Below, piece after piece: positions 8,615 through 18,144 of a DNA stretch of 64,000 nucleotides. The DNA is from Aliishimia sp045106335 (lineage in GTDB: Bacteria > Pseudomonadota > Alphaproteobacteria > Rhodobacterales > Rhodobacteraceae), in assembly GCA_045106335.1 (NCBI GenBank), contig JBGCEM010000057.1:20798-84797 (forward strand), given 5' to 3'. Position 1 is the first letter of the stretch, and the number at the start of each line of letters is the position of its first letter. The notes under the pieces were generated by a model. The model ran no database searches, was not told where the DNA came from, and saw nothing but the letters and a program-made list of their open reading frames with translations. The translations under genes and the position numbers were made by a program.

Positions 8615-10848
8615 GCCTCGCCCTTTTTCTTTTCTGTGTCGGGCAATGGCAGCGTGATAACCGCCATGGCCCCGAAATGTGTGCCTGTCGCGCCAAAGAC
8701 TGGCGCATCTTCAAGTGTTAACGTTCCGCTGTGCTCTTCGATGATCTTCTTCACAATCGGCAGCCCCAGCCCCGTGCCTTCGCTGCGCGTGGTGACATAG
8801 GGTTCAAACAGGCGTGCGCGATCTTCTGGCAATCCGATTCCATTGTCCGCAATCGTGATCAGCGCCGCGTCGGGCTGTGTGCTAAGATGAATGTCAATCT
8901 GGGGGCGATGCCCCTCTGGTGCGCCCTTTTTTCTCAGACTTTCAATCGCTTCGCCGGCATTCTTGATCAAATTCGTCAGCGCTTGGCCAATCATCGTCGC
9001 ATCCACATCGACCGCGATAGGATCCTCGGGTGGTGTGAAATTGATCTGCACATCGGGCTGGCCCTGCCGTTGCAACAACACCGCACCTTGTAACAAATCC
9101 ACCAGATCTTGTTGCTTGCGCACCGGTTCAGGCATGCGCGCGAACTTGGAAAACTCATCCACAATCCGGCGCAGATCGCCCGTTTGACGCACGATCACGT
9201 CGGTCATTTGTTCCAGCTTATCGCTGTCTTCGCCTAAGCGCGGGGCGAATTTACGTTTGATCCGCTCGGCACTCAGTTGGATCGGGGTCAGCGGGTTTTT
9301 GATTTCATGGGCAATGCGCTGCGCCACATCCCCCCAGGCCGCCATACGCTGCGCCGATACCAAATCGGTCACATCGTCAAACGCCACAACAAAGCCTTCT
9401 AGCCGGTCCGTATCATTGCGCCGGGTCGCCATGCGCACCAACAGATTTTCCAACCGACCCTTGCGCGTGACTTTGATTTCGCGCTGTGCCACTTGCGCTT
9501 TAGCGCTACGCAACTCTTCAAACAGCGGGCCAAATTCAGGGACCGCCACGACCAAATCCAAAGCCTGTTGATCTTCGCGCCAGCCCAGCAAGCGCTCTGC
9601 CGAGCGGTTCACAAAGGTCACTTTGCCTTTCGCATCCAGCCCAACGACGCCCGATGTCACAGACCCCAGCACGGAATCAAACAGACGGCCGCGCCGCTCA
9701 ATCTGGCGGGTGTTGTCCAGCAAGGTTTCGCGCTGCCCCTTCAATTGCCGGGTCATTTGGTTAAAATAGCGCCCGAGCATCGCGATTTCGTCATCGCCCG
9801 CTTCCTCAAACACCCGCACATCCAAGTCGCCCAACCCAACGCGCTGCGCCGCACCCGTCAGTCGCCCCACCGGACCCGACAGCCGTTCGGCAAAATACAG
9901 CCCCGCCCACACTGCCGCCAGGATCAAAATCAGCGCAAAACCAAGGTAAATTAGGCCAAATTCAAACAAACGTCGCCCGCGTTCGCTTTCAAGCTGCTGA
10001 TAGACTCGCACAGTTTCTTGGGTGTCATCCAGCAACGACAGGATTTCGCCATCCACATCGCGGGTCACATAGAGATACCGATCAAGGAATCCGCCCAATC
10101 GGACCAGCGCACGGAATTCATTATTGGCCCAATCTTCAAAGATTACGACCTCTTCAGTTTCGACCCGGGCAATATCCGCTTTCAGCGGCGCTTCGAAATT
10201 GAACAAATAGGATCCTTCGCCGCGTGCGCGAATTTGTCCTGTGCCATCAATCAGATAAGCCTCACGCAGACCCCGTTGACTGGCCGCTTGGCCCTGCGCC
10301 AACAGCTCGCCATCCGACACATACAGATCCCGGCTGCGGGCCTGTTCCAGCGCCAAAGCCAGCCCGCGCGCATCCGCGGCCAAGTTCTGGCGCTGTTCCG
10401 TTTCGTAGGCCTGCGCGGCGGCCAAAGATGACCCCACAACGGACCGGACCCGGTCCGAAAACCAGCCCTCGACGCCGATATTGATGGTAAGCCCCGCAAA
10501 CACCGCCACGATCACTGTGGGGATTAAGGCCAATAAGGCAAACACAGCCGATAGGCGCAGGTGTAGGCGCGAGCCTGCGGATTTGGCGCGCCGGGCTGCA
10601 ATCAGCCGAGCCACTTGGGCCGCCACCAACGCCGCCACCACCAAGACATAGATCAGGTCGGCCAGAACGATCAGACGCAACGCAGGCGAACTGGCCCCCT
10701 GCGCCAACGGGCCCAGCACTAAGAAAGTCGCCAACGCCAAGACGGGGCCCAGCACCACCAAACCGAAGGTCGCAATGTTGCGCACGCGCTTGACCCGGCG
10801 CAATCGCCCTAGCTTAGACCAACGTAAATTCTGTGCCTGGGATGCCAC
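8611..10848 (-). CDS. ntrY: Sensor histidine kinase NtrY
   Basis: A 745-residue membrane kinase. Three hydrophobic segments in roughly the first 120 residues precede a periplasmic sensor region and a further membrane segment near residue 300 (YLGFALILILAAVWAG). HAMP (LSGPVGRLTGAAQRV), PAS, HisKA (RIAHEIKNPLTPIQLSAERI) and HATPase motifs (N box NLIKNAGEAIE, G1 DNGIGLPE, G2 GTGLGLPIVKKI) follow. The partner is NtrX, overlapping by four bases. The start is GTG (10846-10848) preceded by AGGGGC. The 116-base gap after ntrC contains a short GACGC/GCGTC hairpin (10870-10884), so ntrYX may have its own promoter. Confidence 0.95.
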   Translation of the reverse strand: MASQAQNLRWSKLGRLRRVKRVRNIATFGLVVLGPVLALATFLVLGPLAQGASSPALRLIVLADLIYVLVVAALVAAQVARLIAARRAKSAGSRLHLRLSAVFALLALIPTVIVAVFAGLTINIGVEGWFSDRVRSVVGSSLAAAQAYETEQRQNLAADARGLALALEQARSRDLYVSDGELLAQGQAASQRGLREAYLIDGTGQIRARGEGSYLFNFEAPLKADIARVETEEVVIFEDWANNEFRALVRLGGFLDRYLYVTRDVDGEILSLLDDTQETVRVYQQLESERGRRLFEFGLIYLGFALILILAAVWAGLYFAERLSGPVGRLTGAAQRVGLGDLDVRVFEEAGDDEIAMLGRYFNQMTRQLKGQRETLLDNTRQIERRGRLFDSVLGSVTSGVVGLDAKGKVTFVNRSAERLLGWREDQQALDLVVAVPEFGPLFEELRSAKAQVAQREIKVTRKGRLENLLVRMATRRNDTDRLEGFVVAFDDVTDLVSAQRMAAWGDVAQRIAHEIKNPLTPIQLSAERIKRKFAPRLGEDSDKLEQMTDVIVRQTGDLRRIVDEFSKFARMPEPVRKQQDLVDLLQGAVLLQRQGQPDVQINFTPPEDPIAVDVDATMIGQALTNLIKNAGEAIESLRKKGAPEGHRPQIDIHLSTQPDAALITIADNGIGLPEDRARLFEPYVTTRSEGTGLGLPIVKKIIEEHSGTLTLEDAPVFGATGTHFGAMAVITLPLPDTEKKKGEA

Positions 10849-10964
10849 CAGAGCCCCTACTGTATATGTGACGCTTTGTGCGTCGGACCGCCATATATCG
10901 TAGAGGTTACCAGACCTGTCCCCTGAATGCCACAGCTTATGTGACTATTTTACATCAATTTACT

Positions 10965-12332
10965 TTACATCAATTTGCGCCGCCGGGTCACTTGAATGTC
11001 CAGATCGGTGATTTTCTTGCGCAATGTATTGCGGTTAATGCCCAAAAGGTCCGCACATTTGGCTTGATTGCCGCCTGTGGCTTCCAAGGCAATCTCGATC
11101 ATCGGCAATTCAATTTCGCGCAAAATTCGACCGTAAAGCCCAGCGGGGGGCAACATATTTCCGTGCAAATCAAAGTAGCGCCGCAAGTGTCGTTCTACCG
11201 ACGCGCCCAGTTTTTCCGACGTCGCAGCCGAACCGCGCATGGGTTCCAGTTCGGGTTGCGCCCCCAGGACCTGTTGCACTTCGACAGCGGTAATTTCCGA
11301 GGCGCGGCTGGTTAGCGACAAACGCCGCAAAGCGTTTTCCAACTGGCGCACATTGCCGGGCCAACTGTACGTGCGCAGGATTTCGGCGGCATCCGCAGAC
11401 AGGCTGCGCGGCGCGCCCCCCGCTTTTTCCGCTTTGCCCAAAAAGTGCTTCGACAACAATGCGATATCATCGACGCGCTCGCGCAATGATGGCACCGACA
11501 GCGTCGCACCAGACAGTCGGTAAAACAGATCTTTGCGCACCCGGCCCTCTTCCATGGCCTTGCTTAAATCCGATTGCGAGGTCGCCAAAAAGCGCGGCAT
11601 ATACTCGCCAGGCGTGTCCATCATCTGGACAATGCGGGCCTGTACCTCAAGTGGGATATCCCCGATTTCTTCGATCAACAGCGTTCCGCCCTTAACCCGC
11701 GCAAGCACGCGCGCAGGGCCTTCAAGGTCGGACAAATCCACAGCCGTGGAGGCCACAAAGGGCAAAGTACGCCGGTCTGAGAAGTCGTGAATCGCGCGCC
11801 CGATCAGGCTTTTGCCCGTCCCACTTTCGCCCCAAATCAGCACGGGCAGATCGGTGTTCATCACCCGCGCCACGACCCGGTACAGCGTCTGCATCACCTC
11901 GGTGCGGCCCACCAAGGGCAGTTCTTCGGGGTGTTTCGTATCCTCAGGGGGGGCTTTGGCCGACACTTGACGCGCCTCAAGTGCGCGCGCGGTGCGTTTC
12001 ATCAGATCGGGAAGATCAAAGGGCTTGGGCAAATAGTCATACGCCTCGGCCTCGGCCGCCTGAATTGCGGTCATGATCGTGTTTTGCGCCGAAATCACAA
12101 TCACCGGCAGCCCGGGGCGATCCTCTGCGATTTTTGGAAGCATTTCCAACCCGTTACCATCTGGCATCATCACATCGGAAATCACCACATCGCCTTTGCC
12201 TTCGGCCACCCAACGCATCAGCGTGGTCAGGGACGAGGTCGCATGCACGCGGCATCCCGCACGCGTCAACGCTTGGGTCAACACTGTGCGAATGGTGCGA
12301 TCATCATCAGCAACAAGAACCGTTCCGTCCAT
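10965..12332 (-). CDS. ntrC: Nitrogen regulator NtrC, Rhodobacterales type lacking GAFTGA
   Basis: A 455-residue response regulator with a receiver domain (Asp53 in VISDVMMPDG), an AAA+ domain (Walker A GESGTGKS 168-175, arginine-finger region RKDLFYRL) and a Fis-type DNA-binding helix-turn-helix (GGNQAKCADLLGINRNTLRKK). About 25-30 residues including the GAFTGA loop are missing between the two Walker motifs, and Walker B reads LLIEEIGD rather than the usual LFLDEIGD. Rhodobacter capsulatus NtrC likewise lacks GAFTGA and activates with the housekeeping sigma70; I infer the same here. ntrB ends three bases upstream. The C-terminal codons Lys-Leu-Met-stop are duplicated just after the stop. Confidence 0.95.
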   Translation of the reverse strand: MDGTVLVADDDRTIRTVLTQALTRAGCRVHATSSLTTLMRWVAEGKGDVVISDVMMPDGNGLEMLPKIAEDRPGLPVIVISAQNTIMTAIQAAEAEAYDYLPKPFDLPDLMKRTARALEARQVSAKAPPEDTKHPEELPLVGRTEVMQTLYRVVARVMNTDLPVLIWGESGTGKSLIGRAIHDFSDRRTLPFVASTAVDLSDLEGPARVLARVKGGTLLIEEIGDIPLEVQARIVQMMDTPGEYMPRFLATSQSDLSKAMEEGRVRKDLFYRLSGATLSVPSLRERVDDIALLSKHFLGKAEKAGGAPRSLSADAAEILRTYSWPGNVRQLENALRRLSLTSRASEITAVEVQQVLGAQPELEPMRGSAATSEKLGASVERHLRRYFDLHGNMLPPAGLYGRILREIELPMIEIALEATGGNQAKCADLLGINRNTLRKKITDLDIQVTRRRKLM

Positions 12333-12335
12333 GGT

Positions 12336-13408
12336 TTACTCCGTAATAAAGGGGGTGCCTGCAGCGCGCGGCAAAGACATGCGAAAAATCGTGCGTCCGG
12401 GCACAGAATTGACTGAAATCCAGCCATTGTGATCAGACATAATCTTGCTGACCAAGGCCAATCCCAGCCCTGTGCCGTTTTCTTTGCCCGACACGAAAGG
12501 GTCAAAAATCTCGTCGCGAATATCGGGCGGCAGTCCGGGGCCATCGTCGATAATTTCGATTTGCAAGGGCAGCGATTGGCCAGATCCATCCGCGCGCCGC
12601 AGTCGGAACGAGTGTTCGAAATAGCTGCGCAGCGTGATGACACCGCCTTGCATTTGTGCGGCTTCACTGGCGTTTTTCAGCAAGTTTAGAACCACTTGCA
12701 GCAGCTGATCCGGATCCCCCAATGCCAGGGGCAGCGACGGGTCATATTGTTCCACGATCTTCATATGCGCGCCAAACCCCAGCAGCGCCGAACGCCGTGC
12801 GCGGTCTAGCACATCATGCACATTCACGGGCTGCGCATCGGGGGGCGAAAGATTGCCAAACTGTTCGACTTGTTCCAACAGCTTGACGATGCGCCGGCTT
12901 TCTTCGACGATCAGATCCGTCAGTTCCAGGTCCTCGGGCTTTAGGCTCATGGACAGCAATTGCGCCGCCCCAGTGATGCCAGCCAGGGGGTTTTTGATTT
13001 CATGGGCCAGCATTTCAGCCATGCCAATTGCCGATTGCGCGGCGGATTTGACCGAGTGGTTCAGCGTCATGCGCCCGGCCAACTCACGCGGTGAGACCAT
13101 CATCAACATATGCCCCGGGGCGCCCGCCAGCGGGGCGATTTGCAAGGCACATTCCACGGGCGCACGACTGCCCGACCCGACCTGCACATCATTCACAAAG
13201 AGCGGTGAATTGTTGGCCCGTGCGCGCTCAAAAGCGGCTTCAATCGGGGCATCAATGGCGAAGGCATCCCAAACCGGCGTGCCTTTGGCGGACTTAGCCG
13301 AGCTGTTTAAAAAGCCTTCTGCGGGGCCATTTAGATCGGCGATTGCGTTATTTGCGTCGATACGCACCGCAGGCACTGGAAGTGTGGCCCAAAGATCGAT
13401 GTCTGTGC

Positions 13409-13412
<4 letters not shown>
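12336..13412 (-). CDS. ntrB: Nitrogen sensor histidine kinase/phosphatase NtrB
   Basis: A 358-residue soluble sensor with an N-terminal PAS domain, an H box (AEMLAHEIKNPLAGITGAAQ), an N box (NLLKNASEAAQ), a G1 box (DDGPGLPPD) and a G2 box (GTGLGLALVSKI). It phosphorylates or dephosphorylates NtrC under PII control. The frame extends upstream to a TTG, but the ATG at 13412 gives a four-base ATGA overlap with the dusB stop and begins MSTDIDLWATL, so I chose it. The dusB(nifR3)-ntrB-ntrC order matches the R. capsulatus nifR3-ntrB-ntrC operon. Confidence 0.95.
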
Positions 13413-14416
<1,004 letters not shown>

Positions 14417-14572
14417 AGGGTCCTCAGATCTTATTCAAAGATAAGGACGGGATTTCCGGTATTCAACGAAACTCGCTCCCTTCAAGCTCGACAAACTGGC
14501 ATGTGCACAAATTTTCATCACCTTCCCGCCACAGATTGCCGTTTCCCGCAGCAATGCCTACAAACCGACACT

Positions 14573-15712
14573 ATGAGCACACACCACATCGCCGCCCTGA
14601 TCGTTGCTGCCGGACGCGGGACCCGCGCGGGGGGCGATAAGCCCAAACAATGGCAGGATCTAAATGGCGCGCCGGTGCTGCATTGGACCTTGGCGAAATT
14701 CGCCGCGCACCCGAAAATCCAGCGGATCGCGCTGGTGCTGCACGCCGATGACATGGATCGCACGGTCGCCCCGATGCCGGATCACATCTGTGCCGGGGGC
14801 GCGGATCGCGCCGGATCTGTTGTGGCCGGGCTTGAGGCGCTGAAAGGCACTGGCACGACTCATGTTCTGATCCATGATGTGGCCCGGCCCTGTGTGTCGC
14901 CCCAAACAATCGATGCGGTGATTGACGCGCTCAGCACGCACAGCGCCGCCGCCCCTGCCCTGCCGGTGACGGACGCGCTGTGGATCGGAGTAGACGGGCA
15001 TGTGGGTGGCACGCAATCGCGCGAGGGTCTGTTTCGCGCCCAAACCCCGCAGGGATTTGCCTATGACGCGATCTTGAACGCCCATGCCACGCATCCAGGC
15101 GGCGCTGCAGATGATGTGGAAGTCGCGCGCGACACAGGTCTTAGCGTTGCAATTGTGCCCGGCGACGAAGATAACCTGAAAATCACCCATCCCGGCGATT
15201 TCGCCCGGGCCACCCGAATTTTGCGAGGACAGATGAAACTGCGGCTTGGAAATGGCTTTGACGTGCACGCTTTTGGCCCTGGCGATCATGTGACTTTGTG
15301 CGGCGTCGATATTCCCCATGATGCGGGGCTTGTCGGGCATTCGGATGCGGATGTCGCCATGCACACAGTGACGGACGCGATTTACGGCGCGCTGGCTATG
15401 GGCGATATTGGCCAGCATTTCCCGCCTTCGGATCCGCAATGGAAAGGCGCTGCGTCGGACATATTCCTAAAACACGCCGTGGATTTGGCGTCACAGCATG
15501 GCTTTCAGATCGGCAATATCGACTGCACGATCATTTGCGAATTCCCCAAAATCGGCCCCCATGCAGCGGCGATGCGGGGCACGTTGGCGCAGATTATGGG
15601 GATGGATCTGGGCGATGTGTCGGTCAAGGCGACCACCTCGGAACGGTTGGGCTTTACGGGGCGCGGTGAAGGCATCGCCTGCATCGCCACATGCACGTTG
15701 ATTGGCACATGA
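14573..15712 (+). CDS. ispDF: Bifunctional IspD/IspF, MEP isoprenoid pathway
   Basis: A 379-residue fusion. The N-terminal half is 2-C-methylerythritol 4-phosphate cytidylyltransferase (LIVAAGRGTRAGGDKPKQW nucleotide-binding motif, DVARPC). The C-terminal half, from MKLRLGNGFDVHAF, is 2-C-methylerythritol 2,4-cyclodiphosphate synthase, with Asp/His metal ligands in NGFDVHAF and LVGHSDADV and the TSERLGFTGRGEG signature. The fusion is common in alphaproteobacteria; the intervening IspE step is encoded elsewhere. The frame is open upstream to 14399, but the ATG at 14573 begins the Rossmann core directly. The stop overlaps the pgpA start as ATGA. Confidence 0.96.
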   Translation: MSTHHIAALIVAAGRGTRAGGDKPKQWQDLNGAPVLHWTLAKFAAHPKIQRIALVLHADDMDRTVAPMPDHICAGGADRAGSVVAGLEALKGTGTTHVLIHDVARPCVSPQTIDAVIDALSTHSAAAPALPVTDALWIGVDGHVGGTQSREGLFRAQTPQGFAYDAILNAHATHPGGAADDVEVARDTGLSVAIVPGDEDNLKITHPGDFARATRILRGQMKLRLGNGFDVHAFGPGDHVTLCGVDIPHDAGLVGHSDADVAMHTVTDAIYGALAMGDIGQHFPPSDPQWKGAASDIFLKHAVDLASQHGFQIGNIDCTIICEFPKIGPHAAAMRGTLAQIMGMDLGDVSVKATTSERLGFTGRGEGIACIATCTLIGT

Positions 15713-16218
15713 GCGCGCGCATGCGACTGGCACAGATGATCGGCACGCTGTTGGGTGTGGGCTATATCCGCCCCGCGCCGGGCACGTGGGGTTCGCTTGT
15801 GGCGCTGCCGTGGGGGTGGGTTGTGCATAGCTTCGGCGGCTTTCCCCTGTTGTTGCTGGGCTGCGTTGTGGCCTTTGCCAAGGGATGGTGGGCGACGGCG
15901 CAGATGACGCGCGGAACCGACGATCATGACCCCTCGGAAATCGTAGTGGACGAGTTGGTCGGTCAGTGGATTGCGATCTTACCGCTTAGCTATGCCGCAT
16001 GGAATATGAATTTGAACATCCTAGTGTTGTGGCCCGGCTGGGTTGCTGCTTTTGCGTTGTTTCGCCTGTTCGACATCTGGAAGCCGGGGCCGGTCGGTTG
16101 GGCAGATCGGCGCGGCGATGCGTTGGGTGTGATGCTGGATGATGTGATCGCCGGGATCTTTGCCGCCATCGGCGTGATCGCCCTGGCCGGATTGGCCCAT
16201 GGGGTATTCGGCGTATGA
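15709..16218 (+). CDS. pgpA: Phosphatidylglycerophosphatase A
   Basis: A 169-residue membrane enzyme beginning MSARMRLAQMIGTLLGVGYI. PAPGTWGSL, the acidic EIVVDELVGQW and the C-terminal RLFDIWKPGPV are PgpA signatures. Three to four hydrophobic segments are visible. It dephosphorylates phosphatidylglycerol phosphate to phosphatidylglycerol in the inner membrane. The start codon lies in the ATGA shared with the ispDF stop, and its own TGA overlaps the cinA ATG in the same way, giving a tightly coupled ispDF-pgpA-cinA operon. Confidence 0.93.
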   Translation: MSARMRLAQMIGTLLGVGYIRPAPGTWGSLVALPWGWVVHSFGGFPLLLLGCVVAFAKGWWATAQMTRGTDDHDPSEIVVDELVGQWIAILPLSYAAWNMNLNILVLWPGWVAAFALFRLFDIWKPGPVGWADRRGDALGVMLDDVIAGIFAAIGVIALAGLAHGVFGV

Positions 16219-16679
16219 GCCTGGAACGTCAAATCCTGACACACGCCAAACAGCGCGGTGTTCTGATCGCCACTGCTGAAAGCTGCACCGGTGGGATGGT
16301 GGCCGCGCGCTTGACCGATCCGGCAGGTGCCTCGGCCATCTTTGATCGCGGTTTTGTCACTTATACCAATGCCGCCAAGATCGAACAGTTGGGCGTGTCC
16401 CCCGACACCCTTACGCAGCACGGCGCCGTCAGCGAAGAGGTCGCGCAGGCCATGGCCACAGGCGCGCGGCAAGCCTCAACAGCGCAAATCGCCGTCGCCA
16501 TCACCGGCATCGCAGGGCCCGGCGGATCAGATCACAAACCTGAAGGGCGCGTCTGCTTTGGCCTCGCGACCCCCACAAGCACCCACACCGAGACTGTCGA
16601 ATTCAACGCGCTGGGGCGAAAACAAGTCCGCGAAGCTGCCACCGAGCACGCGCTGCGTTTGATCCTGTCCGCGCTTTAG
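16215..16679 (+). CDS. CinA C-terminal domain protein, probable nicotinamide-nucleotide amidase (PncC type)
   Basis: A 154-residue stand-alone CinA C-terminal domain. TAESCTGGMVAARLTDPAGAS holds the catalytic Ser and Thr; AITGIAGPGG and EGRVCFGLA are the other conserved blocks. The stand-alone form hydrolyses nicotinamide mononucleotide to nicotinate mononucleotide in NAD recycling. The N-terminal MoCF-like domain of full CinA is absent, as usual for this subfamily. It is last in the ispDF-pgpA-cinA operon; the following 178 bases lead to amtB on the same strand. Confidence 0.93.
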   Translation: MSLERQILTHAKQRGVLIATAESCTGGMVAARLTDPAGASAIFDRGFVTYTNAAKIEQLGVSPDTLTQHGAVSEEVAQAMATGARQASTAQIAVAITGIAGPGGSDHKPEGRVCFGLATPTSTHTETVEFNALGRKQVREAATEHALRLILSAL

Positions 16680-16694
16680 ATCCGATTTTGCAAA

Positions 16695-16713
16695 TCGCCC
16701 AATTCACAGGCGA
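16695..16713. promoter_or_regulatory. Perfect dyad TCGCC-N9-GGCGA upstream of amtB, candidate NtrC site
   Basis: Perfect 5-bp arms, TCGCC (16695-16699) and GGCGA (16709-16713), are separated by nine bases, about 150 bp before the amtB start codon. The CGCC-N9-GGC pattern resembles what I recall being described for R. capsulatus NtrC sites; that recollection is unverified. No T-run follows, so a terminator for cinA is less likely. Function is inferred from position and from the nitrogen role of amtB. Confidence 0.35.
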
Positions 16714-16857
16714 AATGGCTAAAATTACGCACAAACTTTAAGCACTTCGAAAAACGCATAGATTTTCGCCGCACCGCAGGTAGATTGCTTCTTTTTTCCG
16801 CAGCGATCATCCGCTTTGACACGCGCACACGAAAAAAACCCAAAGGACATTCCCAAA

Positions 16858-18039
16858 ATGAACGGAGCGGACACCGCCTGGATCATCGTCGCCACAGCGC
16901 TGGTTCTATTTATGACATTGCCCGGCCTTGCGCTGTTTTATGGCGGGCTTGTACGCGCGCGCAATGTACTTAGCGTCTTTATGCAGTGCTTTTCGATTGC
17001 CTGTTTGATGAGCGTGCTGTGGTTGGTCGCGGGCTATTCCATCGCATTTGGCGACGGCAACGCCTTTTGGGGTGGTTTGGACAAGATGTTCCTAAACGGT
17101 GTGACGGCAGATACGGTGTCGGGCACCATCCCCGAAGTGCTGTTCTTTGCCTTTCAGATGACCTTTGCCATCATCACCCCGGCCCTGATTGTAGGGGCCT
17201 ATGTCGAACGGATCGGTTATGGCTTTGTGATGCTGTTTTCCGGCCTGTGGATGTTGATATGTTATGCCCCCGTGGCGCATTGGATCTGGGGCGGAGGTCT
17301 GCTGGCCGGTGCCGAATGGTCGCTGTTTGAGGACGGTGTGAATGACTTTGCCGGAGGCATTGTGGTGCACCAAACTGCTGGGATCGCCGCGTTGATCTTG
17401 GCGGCGATGTTGGGGCCCCGGTCCGACAAATCCAAGCCCCCGCATAATCCAGGCATGGTAATGATTGGGGCTGCAATGCTGTGGGTCGGCTGGTTCGGCT
17501 TTAATGGCGGGTCGCAATTGGCCGCAGATGGCGGCGCGGCTATGGCACTGACTGTAACGCATTTATCTGCCGCGACCGCATCGCTGACATGGGCGCTGTG
17601 GGAACGCTTCCGCTACGGCAAGGCTTCGCTTGTTGGCATGGTCACAGGCACCATCGCCGGTTTGGCGTCCATCACCCCTGCATCGGGATCGGTCGGCCCT
17701 GTCGAGGCACTGATCATCGGCGGTATCGCGGGCATTCTGTGTCAGGAATTGTGCCACGTGGTGAAAAACATGCTGAAGATCGACGACACGTTGGACGTAT
17801 TCGCCGTGCACGGTGTCGGTGGGATGTTCGGCATTTTGATGCTGGCGGTTTTTGGGCACGCATCCTGGACCGCGCAGCTGGGCGGTTTGGCCGTTGTTGG
17901 TATTTGGACTGCGGTTACGACGCTTGTGATCATCTTGATTGCCAAGGCAATTTTCGGTCTGCGCGTCACCCAAGAGGACGAACATACGGGCCTGGATCTG
18001 AGTGCGCATGGCGAGCGGGCTTACGACATGAGCAGCTAG
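16858..18039 (+). CDS. amtB: Ammonium channel AmtB
   Basis: A 393-residue Amt/Rh-family channel with about eleven membrane segments. Signatures are GLALFYGGLVR, DFAGGIVVH (conserved Asp and first pore His), GWFGFNGGSQ and AVHGVGGMFG (second pore His). It passes ammonium across the inner membrane and is normally gated by a PII protein (GlnK). No glnK lies next to it here. The ATG at 16858 follows AAAGGACATTCCCAAA. The protein starts within the first membrane segment, without the cleaved signal peptide of E. coli AmtB. The TAG stop is the first three bases of an inverted-repeat element. Confidence 0.95.
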   Translation: MNGADTAWIIVATALVLFMTLPGLALFYGGLVRARNVLSVFMQCFSIACLMSVLWLVAGYSIAFGDGNAFWGGLDKMFLNGVTADTVSGTIPEVLFFAFQMTFAIITPALIVGAYVERIGYGFVMLFSGLWMLICYAPVAHWIWGGGLLAGAEWSLFEDGVNDFAGGIVVHQTAGIAALILAAMLGPRSDKSKPPHNPGMVMIGAAMLWVGWFGFNGGSQLAADGGAAMALTVTHLSAATASLTWALWERFRYGKASLVGMVTGTIAGLASITPASGSVGPVEALIIGGIAGILCQELCHVVKNMLKIDDTLDVFAVHGVGGMFGILMLAVFGHASWTAQLGGLAVVGIWTAVTTLVIILIAKAIFGLRVTQEDEHTGLDLSAHGERAYDMSS

Positions 18040-18140
18040 AGCGTGTTGCGTTAAATTGCATTCAAAACAAGCTGCCTCTCGCATGCGCTCGAACGCGTGT
18101 TTTGAAACGCAATGAACTCAATCGAACGCGACACGCTCTA
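18037..18140. repeat. Inverted-repeat (MITE-like) element between convergent amtB and prpD-like gene
   Basis: The left end TAGAGCGTGTTGCGTT and the reverse complement of the right end TAGAGCGTGTCGCGTT match at 15 of 16 bases, 104 bp apart. Inner parts (TTCAAAACA on the left, TGTTTTGAA on the right) also pair, so the transcript could fold into one long imperfect hairpin. The amtB stop codon is the outermost triplet of the left end. It may be an interspersed repeat that also acts as a bidirectional terminator; this is inference. Confidence 0.55.
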
Positions 18141-18144
18141 AACC

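Noticed and set aside
14660..15439. Open frame of 259 codons on the minus strand opposite ispDF
   Set aside because: It is the antisense shadow of a well-conserved gene, and its translation shows no recognisable domain.
16680..16857. Possible sigma54 (-24/-12) promoter before amtB
   Set aside because: TTGCT occurs at about 16786, but no TGGCAC-like -24 element lies at the required spacing.
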